DNA of 24,290 nucleotides from JBBDNC01 sp040877875 (GCA_040877875.1 JBBDNC010000085.1:1-24290); one strand, 5' to 3'; counted from the stretch's first letter, positions 7,625-16,124 are shown. Notes: generated from the sequence alone by a model not told the origin. A program made the numbers and translations.

Positions 7625-8720
7625 ACTTTTTTAATTTAGTAAAAAAACCACTTTCGATGGTCAGGCCGGGGCCGAATGCAAGGGAAAGTACATTTTCTGC
7701 ATCCGGCCCGGATGGATCTTTCAGTATTTCGTTTAAAACGAACAGGATCGTGACGCTGCTCATATTCCCATAATTTGACAGGATAAAACGGGATGCTTTC
7801 AAAGTTTCTTCAGGGAGTTCAAGTTGTTGTTCCACCCGGTCAAGGATTGCGCGTCCGCCCGGGTGAACGGCCCATCGCTGGATCTGATCGAGTGTCAGGC
7901 CGTGTTGTTTCATAACCGGGTCCAGAAAATCATTGAGATTTCTGGATATTATATCAGGGATATAGGAAGAAAGCACCATGTTGAACCCGGTATCTCCGAT
8001 CGTCCAGGCCATATCTTTTTCTCCTTCATCGGTAATTGCCGAGGCAAAGCGGTTGATTTGAAAACAGTTTTCTGATTCAGGGTTTTGACTGCTTACGATG
8101 GCTCCTGCCGACCCATCTGCAAACACAGAAGAGGAAATCAGATCATCCGTTTTGGAACTGGACTGGAAGTGCAGGCTGCACAATTCCGTGGCTACGATCA
8201 TGACCTTTGAATCGGGTTGTGCCTGGCAGATTTGAGAGGCCATTTTCAATGCGGAGATTGCCGCATAACACCCCATAAAACCGAGATGATACCGTTCGAT
8301 AGTTGTGGAAAGCTGCAGAGCTTTAATAATATCATAGTCAGGTCCCGGGGCATAAAATCCCGTACAGGAGACCGTAATCAGGTGGGTAATCTCTCCGGCG
8401 GAACCCTCGTGATTTTCGATCAGGTTCCGGGCGGTGTTTATGAATAGCCTGCGGCCTTTTTCCTCATAAATTTTATTCCTGAACCCGGTTCCCGGACTGG
8501 CGCCATGCCCGTTGAAATAAAGTTGTTGAGGGGTGTTCTGTTGAAAATCTCCAAGGATAGAATGTCGCGTCTGGATCCCTGATTTGGCATACAGGCGATG
8601 AATGATTCGTTTTTGAACTTCTGTGTTGCCAAGCAGCTCCTTCATTTGTTCACGTAAATCATCCTGGCGGTAAGCATATTCCGGAACGGCAGTTTCGATA
8701 GCTTGAATATAAACAGGCAT
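7623..8720 (-). CDS. Type III polyketide synthase (chalcone/alkylresorcinol synthase family)
   Basis: The 365-residue homodimer-type ketosynthase condenses an acyl-CoA starter with malonyl-CoA units and cyclises the product without a carrier protein. The catalytic triad is complete: C119 in ITVSCTGFYAPGPDYD, H286 in WAVHPGG, and N319 in LSNYGNMSS, equivalent to C164, H303 and N336 of chalcone synthase. The C-terminal GFGPG-type loop is present as LAFGPGLTIES (347-357). Length is typical for bacterial members. It heads a leftward cluster with a methyltransferase and a flavin monooxygenase, so the product is probably a methylated, oxidised alkylresorcinol or related phenolic lipid. A fatty-acyl starter is inferred from analogy, not visible in sequence. 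Start ATG at 8720 gives the usual short N-terminus. Confidence 0.95.
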   Translation of the reverse strand: MPVYIQAIETAVPEYAYRQDDLREQMKELLGNTEVQKRIIHRLYAKSGIQTRHSILGDFQQNTPQQLYFNGHGASPGTGFRNKIYEEKGRRLFINTARNLIENHEGSAGEITHLITVSCTGFYAPGPDYDIIKALQLSTTIERYHLGFMGCYAAISALKMASQICQAQPDSKVMIVATELCSLHFQSSSKTDDLISSSVFADGSAGAIVSSQNPESENCFQINRFASAITDEGEKDMAWTIGDTGFNMVLSSYIPDIISRNLNDFLDPVMKQHGLTLDQIQRWAVHPGGRAILDRVEQQLELPEETLKASRFILSNYGNMSSVTILFVLNEILKDPSGPDAENVLSLAFGPGLTIESGFFTKLKK

Positions 8721-8803
8721 AAGCCAAGGATGATAAAGTCAGAGAAAGAGAAAAAACCCGCTTCACATTAATACAAGCGGAAAACAGGCAATTTCGTTCG
8801 GAT

Positions 8804-8827
8804 GGCCTGCCGCCTGGCGGATAGGCC
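8804..8827. repeat. GC-rich REP-like palindrome, copy 4
   Basis: GGCCTGCCGCC-TGGCGGATAGGCC pairs GGCCT with AGGCC and CCGCC with GGCGG. It sits in the 279-base divergent region between the polyketide synthase gene and the exported propeller gene. That region holds no convincing gene. Confidence 0.5.
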
Positions 8828-8999
8828 TGAACATACTCATTAATTTCTTTCCGGAAATCCTTGCAGATTTTACGGTTTCAGGAAGGATGTTTTTACATTT
8901 GTGTTTGTTCCTAATGGTATAGTTGCTGTTGTTTGTTACATTCAAAAAAACATCGTATCAACTATCTGTAAAAATTAAATTAAACCAGGTCCAGTTCTC

Positions 9000-10538
9000 A
9001 TGAATTCCCATACGCCCCGATTCACCGTCCCCTATCCTGTGTTTCTATTTGTTTTCGTATTAAGCTTTAATATCAACCCGCTTTTTGCACAGCCCGCCGG
9101 CTGGCAGACAGGTCAGTTTGAACATCATCAGGATATAGGAGATCCTGAATTGGAAGGGTCGGTTGAATATAATGAAGAAGAACAGACGTATCTGGTTTCA
9201 GCAGGCGGATTGAACATGTGGGATGATATGGATCAGTTTCATTTCCTTTGGAAGAAGATCAAAGGAGATTTTATTATTTATGCAACGGTTGAGTTTATAG
9301 GTGAAGGAACCGACCCACATAGAAAACTCGGTATTATTGCCAGGGATCATTTAACTGCTGATTCCCGATACGTGGATGGGGCTGTTCACGGAGATGGACT
9401 CACTTCACTGCAATTCCGGCCGAAGAAGGGAGACGATACGGATGAACGGCCTTTGAGATCCAATCATCCGACACATATTGAACTTCAGCGGACTGGAAAC
9501 CGGTTTACTTTTTCCGCCGCGGGGTTCGGTGAGAATTATCGGTCTGTTTCACTCGAAATGGAACTGAATGAGGAGGTCTTTGCAGGACTCTTTCTGACAT
9601 CGCACAGAGAAGATGTGCAAGAGCAGGCGGTATTCAGGAACGTTCGTATTGTGATTCCACCTGATGCGGATTACACACCTTACAGTGATTATATAGGCAG
9701 CCATCTGGAAGTCATGGATGTGGAAACCGGTCATCGAAAAATATTACACTCTATTCCCCATTCGCTTCAGGCGCCCAACTGGACTCCGGATAACCAATAT
9801 CTCATCTACAATGAAGAGGGGCTTTTATACAAGTATCGACTTGAAGATGGTGAAATTTCTCAATTAAACACCGGTTTTGCCGATGCCAATAACAACGATC
9901 ATGTTTTGTCGTTCGATGGTTCCATGATGGGGATCAGTCACCATACCGGCCCGGATGGCGTTTCAACAATCTATACGCTCCCTGCATCCGGTTCCGACAA
10001 CCCGGTCAAAATGACATCCGAAAACTCCGGGGCCTCCTATCTGCACGGCTGGTCGCCCGATGCCGGCAAGCTGATATTTACCGGATATCGGAACGGTCAG
10101 TATGATATTTGGCAAGTGGATATTGAAACCAGGGAAGAGAAGGCACTGACAAATCATTCCACCCTGGACGACGGGTCCGAATACACACCGGACGGTGAGT
10201 ACATTTATTTTAATTCTTCGAGAACGGGCACAATGCAGATTTGGAGAATGCGGCCGGATGGGAGTGATCAGGAACAAGTAACGTTTGATGAATACAACGA
10301 CTGGTTCCCTCACATTTCGCCGGACGGAAAGTGGATTGTTTATCTTTCTTATCAGCCGGATATTGATCCCGAAGACCATCCTTTCTATCAAAAAATCTAT
10401 TTAAGGCTCATGCCTGTTTCCGGGGGCGTCCCCCGGACGATCGCTTATCTTTTTGGAGGGCAAGGAACGATTAACGTGCCGAGCTGGTCGCCCGATAGTA
10501 AGAAAATATCATTTGTCAGCAACTCAAAACTGGAGTAG
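9000..10538 (+). CDS. Exported TolB-like beta-propeller (PD40) protein
   Basis: The 512-residue protein begins with a signal peptide ending NPLFAQ|PAGW near residue 31. Residues about 35-215 look like a laminin-G/DUF1349-type beta-sandwich (DMDQFHFLWKKIKGDFIIYA, KLGIIARD, HIELQRTGNRFTFSAAG). Residues about 235-512 carry WD40-like PD40 blades of TolB type: APNWTPDNQYLIYN, GWSPDAGKLIFTG, YTPDGEYIYFNS, HISPDGKWIVYL and SWSPDSKKISFVS. It is presumably a periplasmic or surface beta-propeller. No catalytic motif is recognisable and true TolB function is unlikely because no tol-pal genes are nearby. It stands alone, divergent from the polyketide cassette. The N-terminal domain assignment is less sure than the propeller. 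Confidence 0.8.
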   Translation: MNSHTPRFTVPYPVFLFVFVLSFNINPLFAQPAGWQTGQFEHHQDIGDPELEGSVEYNEEEQTYLVSAGGLNMWDDMDQFHFLWKKIKGDFIIYATVEFIGEGTDPHRKLGIIARDHLTADSRYVDGAVHGDGLTSLQFRPKKGDDTDERPLRSNHPTHIELQRTGNRFTFSAAGFGENYRSVSLEMELNEEVFAGLFLTSHREDVQEQAVFRNVRIVIPPDADYTPYSDYIGSHLEVMDVETGHRKILHSIPHSLQAPNWTPDNQYLIYNEEGLLYKYRLEDGEISQLNTGFADANNNDHVLSFDGSMMGISHHTGPDGVSTIYTLPASGSDNPVKMTSENSGASYLHGWSPDAGKLIFTGYRNGQYDIWQVDIETREEKALTNHSTLDDGSEYTPDGEYIYFNSSRTGTMQIWRMRPDGSDQEQVTFDEYNDWFPHISPDGKWIVYLSYQPDIDPEDHPFYQKIYLRLMPVSGGVPRTIAYLFGGQGTINVPSWSPDSKKISFVSNSKLE

Positions 10539-10726
10539 GAGCGCAAGCTTTATCCGCTGGCGCATGGCGTATCAAATTGAGCAGGGCAGAAGTTTGGTTT
10601 TATAGGTATGAAAGTAAAGAAGGCTGAATTATAGTATTGAAAATTCATTACTCAATCTCCGAATAGATCCGTTTCTGCAACTTCCCCCTAACAGCCTGCC
10701 TGCAGACCATGCCCTGTGTCCTGTGC

Positions 10727-12073
10727 TCAGCGTGTTTTATAGAAGAACCGGATGTTATGAAGGATGGCGGCGATGGAGAGTCCCACGATCAGCCCCGTCC
10801 ACAATCCGATCGGGCCGACTTCCCGTACAATGCCCAGATAATAGGCAAGCGACAGGCCCATGATCAGATAGGAGAATATATTGACAAACATGGGGATTCG
10901 GGTGTCTTTCAATCCCCGCAAAGCTCCAAATCCGCCTACCTGGAGACCGTCTGAAATTTGGAAAATTGCGGCCATGAACAAAAGTTGAACGGCCATGGCA
11001 GCTACTTCAGCGTCCTGCGTATAGATTGCTACGATAGATTCCGGGAACAGGATCATCATCACAGCGGTGAATCCCATAAATATCGTACACATGGCAACCC
11101 CGATAAAGCCCTTGAACCGGGCATCACCCAGTTTCCCTTTTCCGGCTGCCTGGCCTACCCGAGCCGTGACGGCCATCGAGAGACCAAATGGCACCATAAA
11201 AGTTATAGCCGCAAAATTGATGGCAATCTGGTGGGCGGCCACGGCGATCGTCCCCAGGGAGCCCATGAGCAGGCTGACAATTGCAAACATGGAGACTTCC
11301 ATGGTGACACTCACTCCGATGGGAATCCCGATCGAGACCAGTTCCCAAAGATGGGTTTTTTCAGGCAATCTGAATTTGCCAAAAATATCAAACCTTTTAT
11401 AGGGTTTGAAGCCGTATGTAAATGCGAATATGGAGACGAACATAATCAGGTAAACCACTGCAGAAGCATACCCGGTACCGACCGCTCCGAGTTGAGGGAA
11501 GCCCATTTTCCCATACATCAGTACGTAGTTCAAGGGGATGTTTGCCAGGGTACCGATCAAGGCCACATACATACTCGGCCGGCTTACGGAGAGCCCCTCG
11601 TTAAAATAACGCAGGCCGCCATAAGCCATTACCGGAAAAATCCCCCAGGAAATCGCATCCAGGTATCCCGCCGCAACCGGGATCACTTCGGATGTGACAC
11701 CAATCCAGATCATGACGAACTCAAGGTTGCGTACGATAAAGAAAAAGGGAATGGCGATGATCTGGCTCAGCCAAAGGGTCTGCCGGGCATTCGAACCGAT
11801 CTGTTCAAATCGCCGGCTGCCGTAATTCTGTGCGACGATGGGGTTAACTGCCATCAGGGTTCCCAGCCCGAAAACGAGAAAAGGAAGCAGGATACTGGAG
11901 CCTACGGCGACGGCAGCAAGATCCAGTGCCGAGAGGCGGCCGGCCATAACCGTATCCACAAAATTCATCGACATTTGAAGCAGTTGTGCAAGGATGATGG
12001 GCACCCCCACCTTTAAAGTAGTGCCGGCTTCTTTCAATACACTAAAGCGATATGTCCGGTCAAGATTTTGCAT
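10727..12073 (-). CDS. MATE-family multidrug efflux transporter (NorM-like)
   Basis: The 448-residue polytopic protein has about twelve membrane segments in two homologous halves. Typical MATE sequence is seen in the first half (PIILAQLLQMSMNFVDTVMAGRLS, GTLMAVNPIVAQNYGSRR) and repeated in the second (IPIGVSVTMEVSMFAIVSLLMG, GLSMAVTARVGQAAGKG). These transporters use Na+ or H+ gradients to export cationic drugs across the inner membrane. The length is normal. It appears to be transcribed alone: the next minus-strand gene upstream ends 491 bases away. Substrate cannot be predicted. Long open frames on the opposite strand here are shadows of its codon usage. Confidence 0.95.
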   Translation of the reverse strand: MQNLDRTYRFSVLKEAGTTLKVGVPIILAQLLQMSMNFVDTVMAGRLSALDLAAVAVGSSILLPFLVFGLGTLMAVNPIVAQNYGSRRFEQIGSNARQTLWLSQIIAIPFFFIVRNLEFVMIWIGVTSEVIPVAAGYLDAISWGIFPVMAYGGLRYFNEGLSVSRPSMYVALIGTLANIPLNYVLMYGKMGFPQLGAVGTGYASAVVYLIMFVSIFAFTYGFKPYKRFDIFGKFRLPEKTHLWELVSIGIPIGVSVTMEVSMFAIVSLLMGSLGTIAVAAHQIAINFAAITFMVPFGLSMAVTARVGQAAGKGKLGDARFKGFIGVAMCTIFMGFTAVMMILFPESIVAIYTQDAEVAAMAVQLLFMAAIFQISDGLQVGGFGALRGLKDTRIPMFVNIFSYLIMGLSLAYYLGIVREVGPIGLWTGLIVGLSIAAILHNIRFFYKTR

Positions 12074-12564
12074 CTATACAATCAAACAAGTATGTGAACG
12101 ATCTCGGGTTAATCTGCGCGGGATAGTACGAAAATTCGAAATGAAAAGTTTGCACCGCGGCGATTCGCCTGTTGCACTTGCAGGTATTTCAATGTTGGCA
12201 TTTAAAAAATCTGTCGGGATCTGTTGGGAGCACTTCGCAAACTGAACAGAAAAACTGCCTGGATTTCCGCACAATCGGCCAAGTATCGATCATGAAGTGG
12301 AATTGGCTTACCGGGACTGTGGTACCGGATTGGAGAAAGGCCTGGATTTGCGCACAGCTGGATAATTCGGTTGGACAAATGTTTGAATATTGCTGAAACA
12401 ATTAAAGTCAAAGTGGCGAAACGGGTCGGACATCGGATTCCATTTCCACATGCGTTTTGATAAGCACCTTTATAACGAACCGGCTGAAAGGGTAACTGGC
12501 TCCACTTTTTGTGTTATGCAGGGAGGGATCCGTCCGGATCGACCCAATCCCCTTGGCGCAAAGG
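12074..12564. other. Intergenic region with a 17-base imperfect direct repeat
   Basis: These 491 bases separate the MATE gene from the RraA-like gene. Short open frames exist on both strands but none resembles a known protein or shows a convincing initiation site. GCCTGGATTTCCGCACA (12257-12273) recurs as GCCTGGATTTGCGCACA (12340-12356), matching 16 of 17 bases with an 83-base period. It may be an upstream control region for the MATE gene or the residue of a decayed sequence. Confidence 0.4.
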
Positions 12565-13464
12565 TTAGTCCCGGGGCTGGTTAGGATCTGCCGGCAGGCC
12601 CAGTTGTTCGAAAAACTCTTCCGGTTCTTCACGAATTCGAACCGTCTCATCATACGGCAGATCGAGTTCTTCATACAGGGCCCGGCGTCCTTCGATATCC
12701 GCTACGAGTTCCTGGTAGGCAATCTGTCCCACACGGACGGCAACCCGCCGGGGAACGACCACTACGCCGTCCGAATCGGCTACGACCACATCCCCCGGGT
12801 GGATAAGAACGCCTCCAACCACAACCGGCTGTTGTACATCAATGACTTCATTCCTTCCGATTCGTTCACCTCGTCCGCGTTCAAAATAATCGGTATAGAC
12901 AGGATTTTTCTGAAGGATGATTTCGTCGATATCCCGTATCCCTCCCGCTGAGACAACTCCGACAGCTCCTTCATTTTGCCATCCCATGATATTATTGGAT
13001 CCGACAGAGCCGGTATCATTGTCATCCTGGTTGTCGATCACAATCACCGATCCGTTTTCGATATATTCGGTAAAGGGTTCGGGTGAAATATCACTATACC
13101 ACATTCCCCGCCAGCTTCTGTATTCGTCGTAGTTTTCCGGCTCGGTCAGGTCCACCCCGGGATTCATCGGACGGTTGGTTGGCCCGTAGCGGACGGTTAC
13201 TGCAATGCCTGAAATCCTGTGCGTCATTTCCTGCACGTCCCGCCAAAGGGGAGAAATTTCCGGATCCATCACACCCACGCCCGTATAACCAACCGTTGCC
13301 AGTCCATCCACGACATCCGCAACTCTCGCTCCGTCATAAAGCTGCAAGAGTACTTCGTCGGATACTTCTTGCGGATTCTGGGCAAATGCATTTGTACTCC
13401 AACTCCCGGTCAGCAAAAGGATGGCCGCCAGAGATAACACCTGTACCGCAAGGTTTTTCTTCAT
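12565..13464 (-). CDS. Exported RraA-fold (HMG-aldolase-like) protein
   Basis: The 299-residue protein starts with a signal peptide (MKKNLAVQVLSLAAILLLTG...AFAQ, cleavage near residue 29). The rest matches the RraA/4-hydroxy-4-methyl-2-oxoglutarate aldolase superfamily: ARVADVVDGL near residue 47, GSNNIMGWQNEGAVGVVSAG (155-174), the ligand-binding GGIRD (174-178, with R177 and D178), and GDVVVADSDGVVVVP (224-238). HMG aldolases use this site with a divalent metal to cleave oxo-acids, while RraA itself inhibits RNase E. Most members are cytoplasmic, so export points away from RNase regulation and towards an unknown periplasmic lyase role. An insertion between residues 95 and 135 (WRGMWYSDISP) is larger than in RraA. 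No operon partner is adjacent. Confidence 0.85.
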   Translation of the reverse strand: MKKNLAVQVLSLAAILLLTGSWSTNAFAQNPQEVSDEVLLQLYDGARVADVVDGLATVGYTGVGVMDPEISPLWRDVQEMTHRISGIAVTVRYGPTNRPMNPGVDLTEPENYDEYRSWRGMWYSDISPEPFTEYIENGSVIVIDNQDDNDTGSVGSNNIMGWQNEGAVGVVSAGGIRDIDEIILQKNPVYTDYFERGRGERIGRNEVIDVQQPVVVGGVLIHPGDVVVADSDGVVVVPRRVAVRVGQIAYQELVADIEGRRALYEELDLPYDETVRIREEPEEFFEQLGLPADPNQPRD

Positions 13465-13595
13465 AGTCAGAATTGAATTGGATTAAATTGAAGGGATCAT
13501 TCAAAATGAATATATAAAAACCCATCCTGCTTTCAACTTGAAATTAATCTGAATTCAAATGTATCCGTTGTCCAGTATGAGGGTTTCGGTTTTTT

Positions 13596-13805
13596 TTGGA
13601 TATTCACGCAACCGCCTGGATTCCGGAAGATTTTGTCCATGCGATACTGAAAAGCCGGTGGGATGCGACGGGGGGTAGTGATGCAGTCAGCGAGATTGAA
13701 TTCGAAGAGGAGTTGCCCTTTCTTTTTCGGGCCACTTCACGCTTGTATCTGGACCTGGAAGAAGGATTCGTTTACTTTTTCGGTGACAGACTCAGAGTTA
13801 CATAA
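13596..13805 (+). CDS. Possible small hypothetical protein
   Basis: A 69-codon frame from a TTG at 13596 runs to a TAA at 13803-13805, overlapping the 3' end of the convergent hydrolase gene by 34 bases. Its composition looks protein-like, with a mixed acidic/aromatic C-terminal half (SEIEFEEELPFLFRA, LYLDLEEGFVYFFGD). There is an in-frame stop at 13578-13580, no ATG and no clear ribosome binding site. It may be a tiny gene, the truncated end of a lost gene, or chance. No family is recognised. Confidence 0.25.
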   Translation: MDIHATAWIPEDFVHAILKSRWDATGGSDAVSEIEFEEELPFLFRATSRLYLDLEEGFVYFFGDRLRVT

Positions 13806-15199
13806 CTGGTGCTTCGGTTGACCTTTAGCTCGATCAGGGTCGTTGTATTGTCGAAAAATAATGACGGTTCATGATCGAGCTCCACGTCCGGATTCGAATG
13901 ATAGACTACGATGTTGTTCAAAGAATCGAGGTCGTAGTAGATGCCCTTGTCGATTCGGGGGACAAATATTCTCATGCTTAGGACAAAGTCTCCCAGTTCT
14001 TCTTTTGCCTTTTCGATCCGTTGGTTCAAATCATCCAGGTTTACCAGCAATCTCCGGTAACTGGAATCTTTCGAATGAGTGTGTATTTGGCCTACCAGGA
14101 CTTTTTGAAACTCCTCCGACCATTTTTCTTCGGTTTTGTTAAAGTACTTACTGTTATCGATCAGATCATTTTCGACTTTCTCCGCTTTGTACACATAAAA
14201 CTCTATGGTATAATCCGAAACCGGTGAGTTATGATCGTCGATTCCCCGAATGATAAACTGTTGATACCGGCTGCACGGTTTCGGTTTCCCGTTGGAATCA
14301 GGGGTATAGGTTTTCTCCGTGATCTCCTCCAGCTTTTGCTGAAAGCCGGTAAACTGATCGGTATCTTCGATTTTAAGAGCCTCTGCGGTGAGCTGTGAAA
14401 TTTGGCTTTGCGGTTCTGAAAACTGTTCCACGATACTCCCGTGATCCAGTCCATCCAGCACGCTGAAGGCAAAATCATGGGCCGTTTCCGTCTCTTTCCA
14501 TTTCCAGGGAGTAGATGGATTGGAAAAATCCAGTTCCAGTTTGATCGAATCCAGTGATGTCCCTGAAATCACAACCGTGCCGTCCGTTCCGGGTTTGTTG
14601 ACCCATCCCCGCAAGCCGGAATAATCCTTAATTCCCACCAGAATCGTCAGTTGAATTTGATTTCGGTTATAGTAGGACACATCTCCTGCAAAGAGATCGC
14701 GGTGTGCCAGTTCCCATTGGTACGGGCTTGCGAGTTCGAGTCCATTGAGCAAGTTTCGGCCCACCTCAAGGAAGTCCCCGATCTTCCATCGTCCTTTTAC
14801 CAGCCGGCCCAGGAACGATTTGCCCCGGTGTGCCAACGGCGATCCGAAATTTGCCGGGGCCAGCATCACGAGACGTCTAACCGGGCAGTCCTCAATCCGG
14901 TCATGATAATACTTCCAAATCCAGTGGCGGATCACCAGTCCGCCGGTGGAATGCACTACCACATTGAGATCTTTACGCCGGGCGCCGTCGGCATGGATGA
15001 TCTCTTTCTCAATCATGCGGTCGTTTAGCCCGTCAATGACATCATTGAAAGTGATATTGTCTTCCCTGGATTCATAATCACCGTATAATATGGTTTCAAC
15101 CGTTCCGATTCCCTGTTCCTGCAATCGTTCCTTAAGATCTACAAACGACTTTGAACAGTCGCTGTATCCGTGAAGTATAAGTGTATGTTCAGTTGACAT
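13772..15199 (-). CDS. Alpha/beta hydrolase (lipase-like) with unrecognised C-terminal domain
   Basis: The 475-residue protein has an N-terminal alpha/beta hydrolase domain (about 1-260): the oxyanion-side LILHGYSDCSKSF, the nucleophile elbow VVVHSTGGLVIRHW with S84, GTDGTVVISG with candidate acid D206, and LDHGSIV with candidate base H253. LAPANFGSPLA after the second strand is typical of lipase/PGAP1-like esterases. No signal peptide is seen, so it is probably cytoplasmic. Residues about 265-475 match nothing I recognise. They contain charged helices (NQRIEKAKEELGDF) and beta-rich segments, ending VTLSLSPKK. The gene stands alone, and its 3' end overlaps a possible small frame on the other strand. 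Substrate is unknown. Confidence 0.8.
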   Translation of the reverse strand: MSTEHTLILHGYSDCSKSFVDLKERLQEQGIGTVETILYGDYESREDNITFNDVIDGLNDRMIEKEIIHADGARRKDLNVVVHSTGGLVIRHWIWKYYHDRIEDCPVRRLVMLAPANFGSPLAHRGKSFLGRLVKGRWKIGDFLEVGRNLLNGLELASPYQWELAHRDLFAGDVSYYNRNQIQLTILVGIKDYSGLRGWVNKPGTDGTVVISGTSLDSIKLELDFSNPSTPWKWKETETAHDFAFSVLDGLDHGSIVEQFSEPQSQISQLTAEALKIEDTDQFTGFQQKLEEITEKTYTPDSNGKPKPCSRYQQFIIRGIDDHNSPVSDYTIEFYVYKAEKVENDLIDNSKYFNKTEEKWSEEFQKVLVGQIHTHSKDSSYRRLLVNLDDLNQRIEKAKEELGDFVLSMRIFVPRIDKGIYYDLDSLNNIVVYHSNPDVELDHEPSLFFDNTTTLIELKVNRSTSYVTLSLSPKK

Positions 15200-15491
15200 A
15201 AGTCTCCGGTTTTAAGGAAGGTATCCTTGTTAAAGTATTGAATGTAAAGGGTTATCCGCCTTCTCTATATAATGAGTATTGAAAAAGCTATTTGTTACAT
15301 TTTTTATTTACCAGGATCTCATTCCCGGTTTCGAATGCTGATTCGGCTTTTGATCCGGTATGGCGGACCTTTGTCGCCCGCCCAAAAAATAGGTTCATAA
15401 TCAAGTCAGACATTTGTTATGTGGAGATCACAGATCCGGCGAAACGGATCGGGCCAGTCACGGGAGAATTCCTCGGGGGGATGCGGCAAGT

Positions 15492-16124
15492 TTATGATTC
15501 GCCCGGATTCTTTAAAATGGTTCTCACGATATAATCAGGCAGAAGACGGTGTCTTTCATCCATAAACTGGTTGAAATCATCCTCGTCCATTTCAAGGATC
15601 ACCTTGATGACCGGGTGCCCGATAAACGGAAAGAGCATCATCGAGATCATATTGATCAGTAGTTGGTTGGGCGGCAGGTCGGCGGTTCGTCCCTCTTCCA
15701 CGGCATCAGAAAGCTGTTTCAAAAAAGGCCGTATTTTTCTGCCGACCTGCTCCAGCATGAATTTTTGCAACCGGGCCGGATTCTTGTTGAGCTCATGTAA
15801 GATAAATAGCGGGAAATCGGGGTTGGCACGTATAATTTCAATGTATTTGTCAACAAAGTTTCTGAGTTTTTGCTCCAGGGGCATATCTTTATTTAAAAGG
15901 GCTACAATTTGCGGAAATACCCTCAACATGGAAAGCTGGAAGACTTTTTCGAAAAGCTTGCCCTTGGACCGGTAATAGTAATGAAGCATCGACTTGTTAA
16001 TCTCCGCCCTGTCTGCAATCTCCTGCATTCGGGCCCCTTCGAATCCTTTTTGATGAAACACCTCCCTTGCAGCGTCAAAAATTTTCAATTCAGTTGGGGT
16101 TTGTTTTTCGTTGTTTTCCTTCAT
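15492..16124 (-). CDS. TetR-family repressor (CecR-like) of the divergent efflux operon
   Basis: The 210-residue protein has an N-terminal TetR helix-turn-helix (ELKIFDAAREVFHQKGFEG then MQEIADRAEINKSMLHYYYRSKGKLFEKVF, residues 12-62) and an all-helical ligand domain (KLRNFVDKYIEIIRANPDFPLFILHEL). The frame stays open to an ATG at 16301, but the added 59 residues are low-complexity (GGPGPSPDLRSNQPKQ), so I chose the ATG at 16122-16124 (MKENNEKQ). It faces away from a TolC/HlyD/ABC-2 operon, and two matching palindromes lie between them. The arrangement corresponds to E. coli CecR controlling ybhGFSR. Autoregulation is likely because one palindrome lies in its own upstream region. The inducing ligand is unknown. 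Confidence 0.92.
   Translation of the reverse strand: MKENNEKQTPTELKIFDAAREVFHQKGFEGARMQEIADRAEINKSMLHYYYRSKGKLFEKVFQLSMLRVFPQIVALLNKDMPLEQKLRNFVDKYIEIIRANPDFPLFILHELNKNPARLQKFMLEQVGRKIRPFLKQLSDAVEEGRTADLPPNQLLINMISMMLFPFIGHPVIKVILEMDEDDFNQFMDERHRLLPDYIVRTILKNPGES

Noticed and set aside
8763..8945. 60-codon minus-strand frame upstream of the polyketide synthase gene
   Set aside because: It spans the REP-like palindrome, has no recognisable protein features, and occupies the likely promoter region.
10958..12016. 352-codon open frame on the plus strand opposite the MATE transporter
   Set aside because: Its sequence is rich in His, Gly, Asp and Gln with no domain or hydrophobic structure. The opposite strand encodes an unmistakable MATE protein, so this is a codon-usage shadow.
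12584..12602. CTGCCGGCAGG palindrome as another REP-like copy
   Set aside because: It falls in the coding sequence of the RraA-like gene and lacks the CCGCC/GGCGGA core.
15433..15450. GATCCG-GCGAAA-CGGATC hairpin downstream of the TetR gene as a terminator
   Set aside because: The perfect six-base stem is not followed by a T-tract on the transcribed strand, and it may be coincidental.
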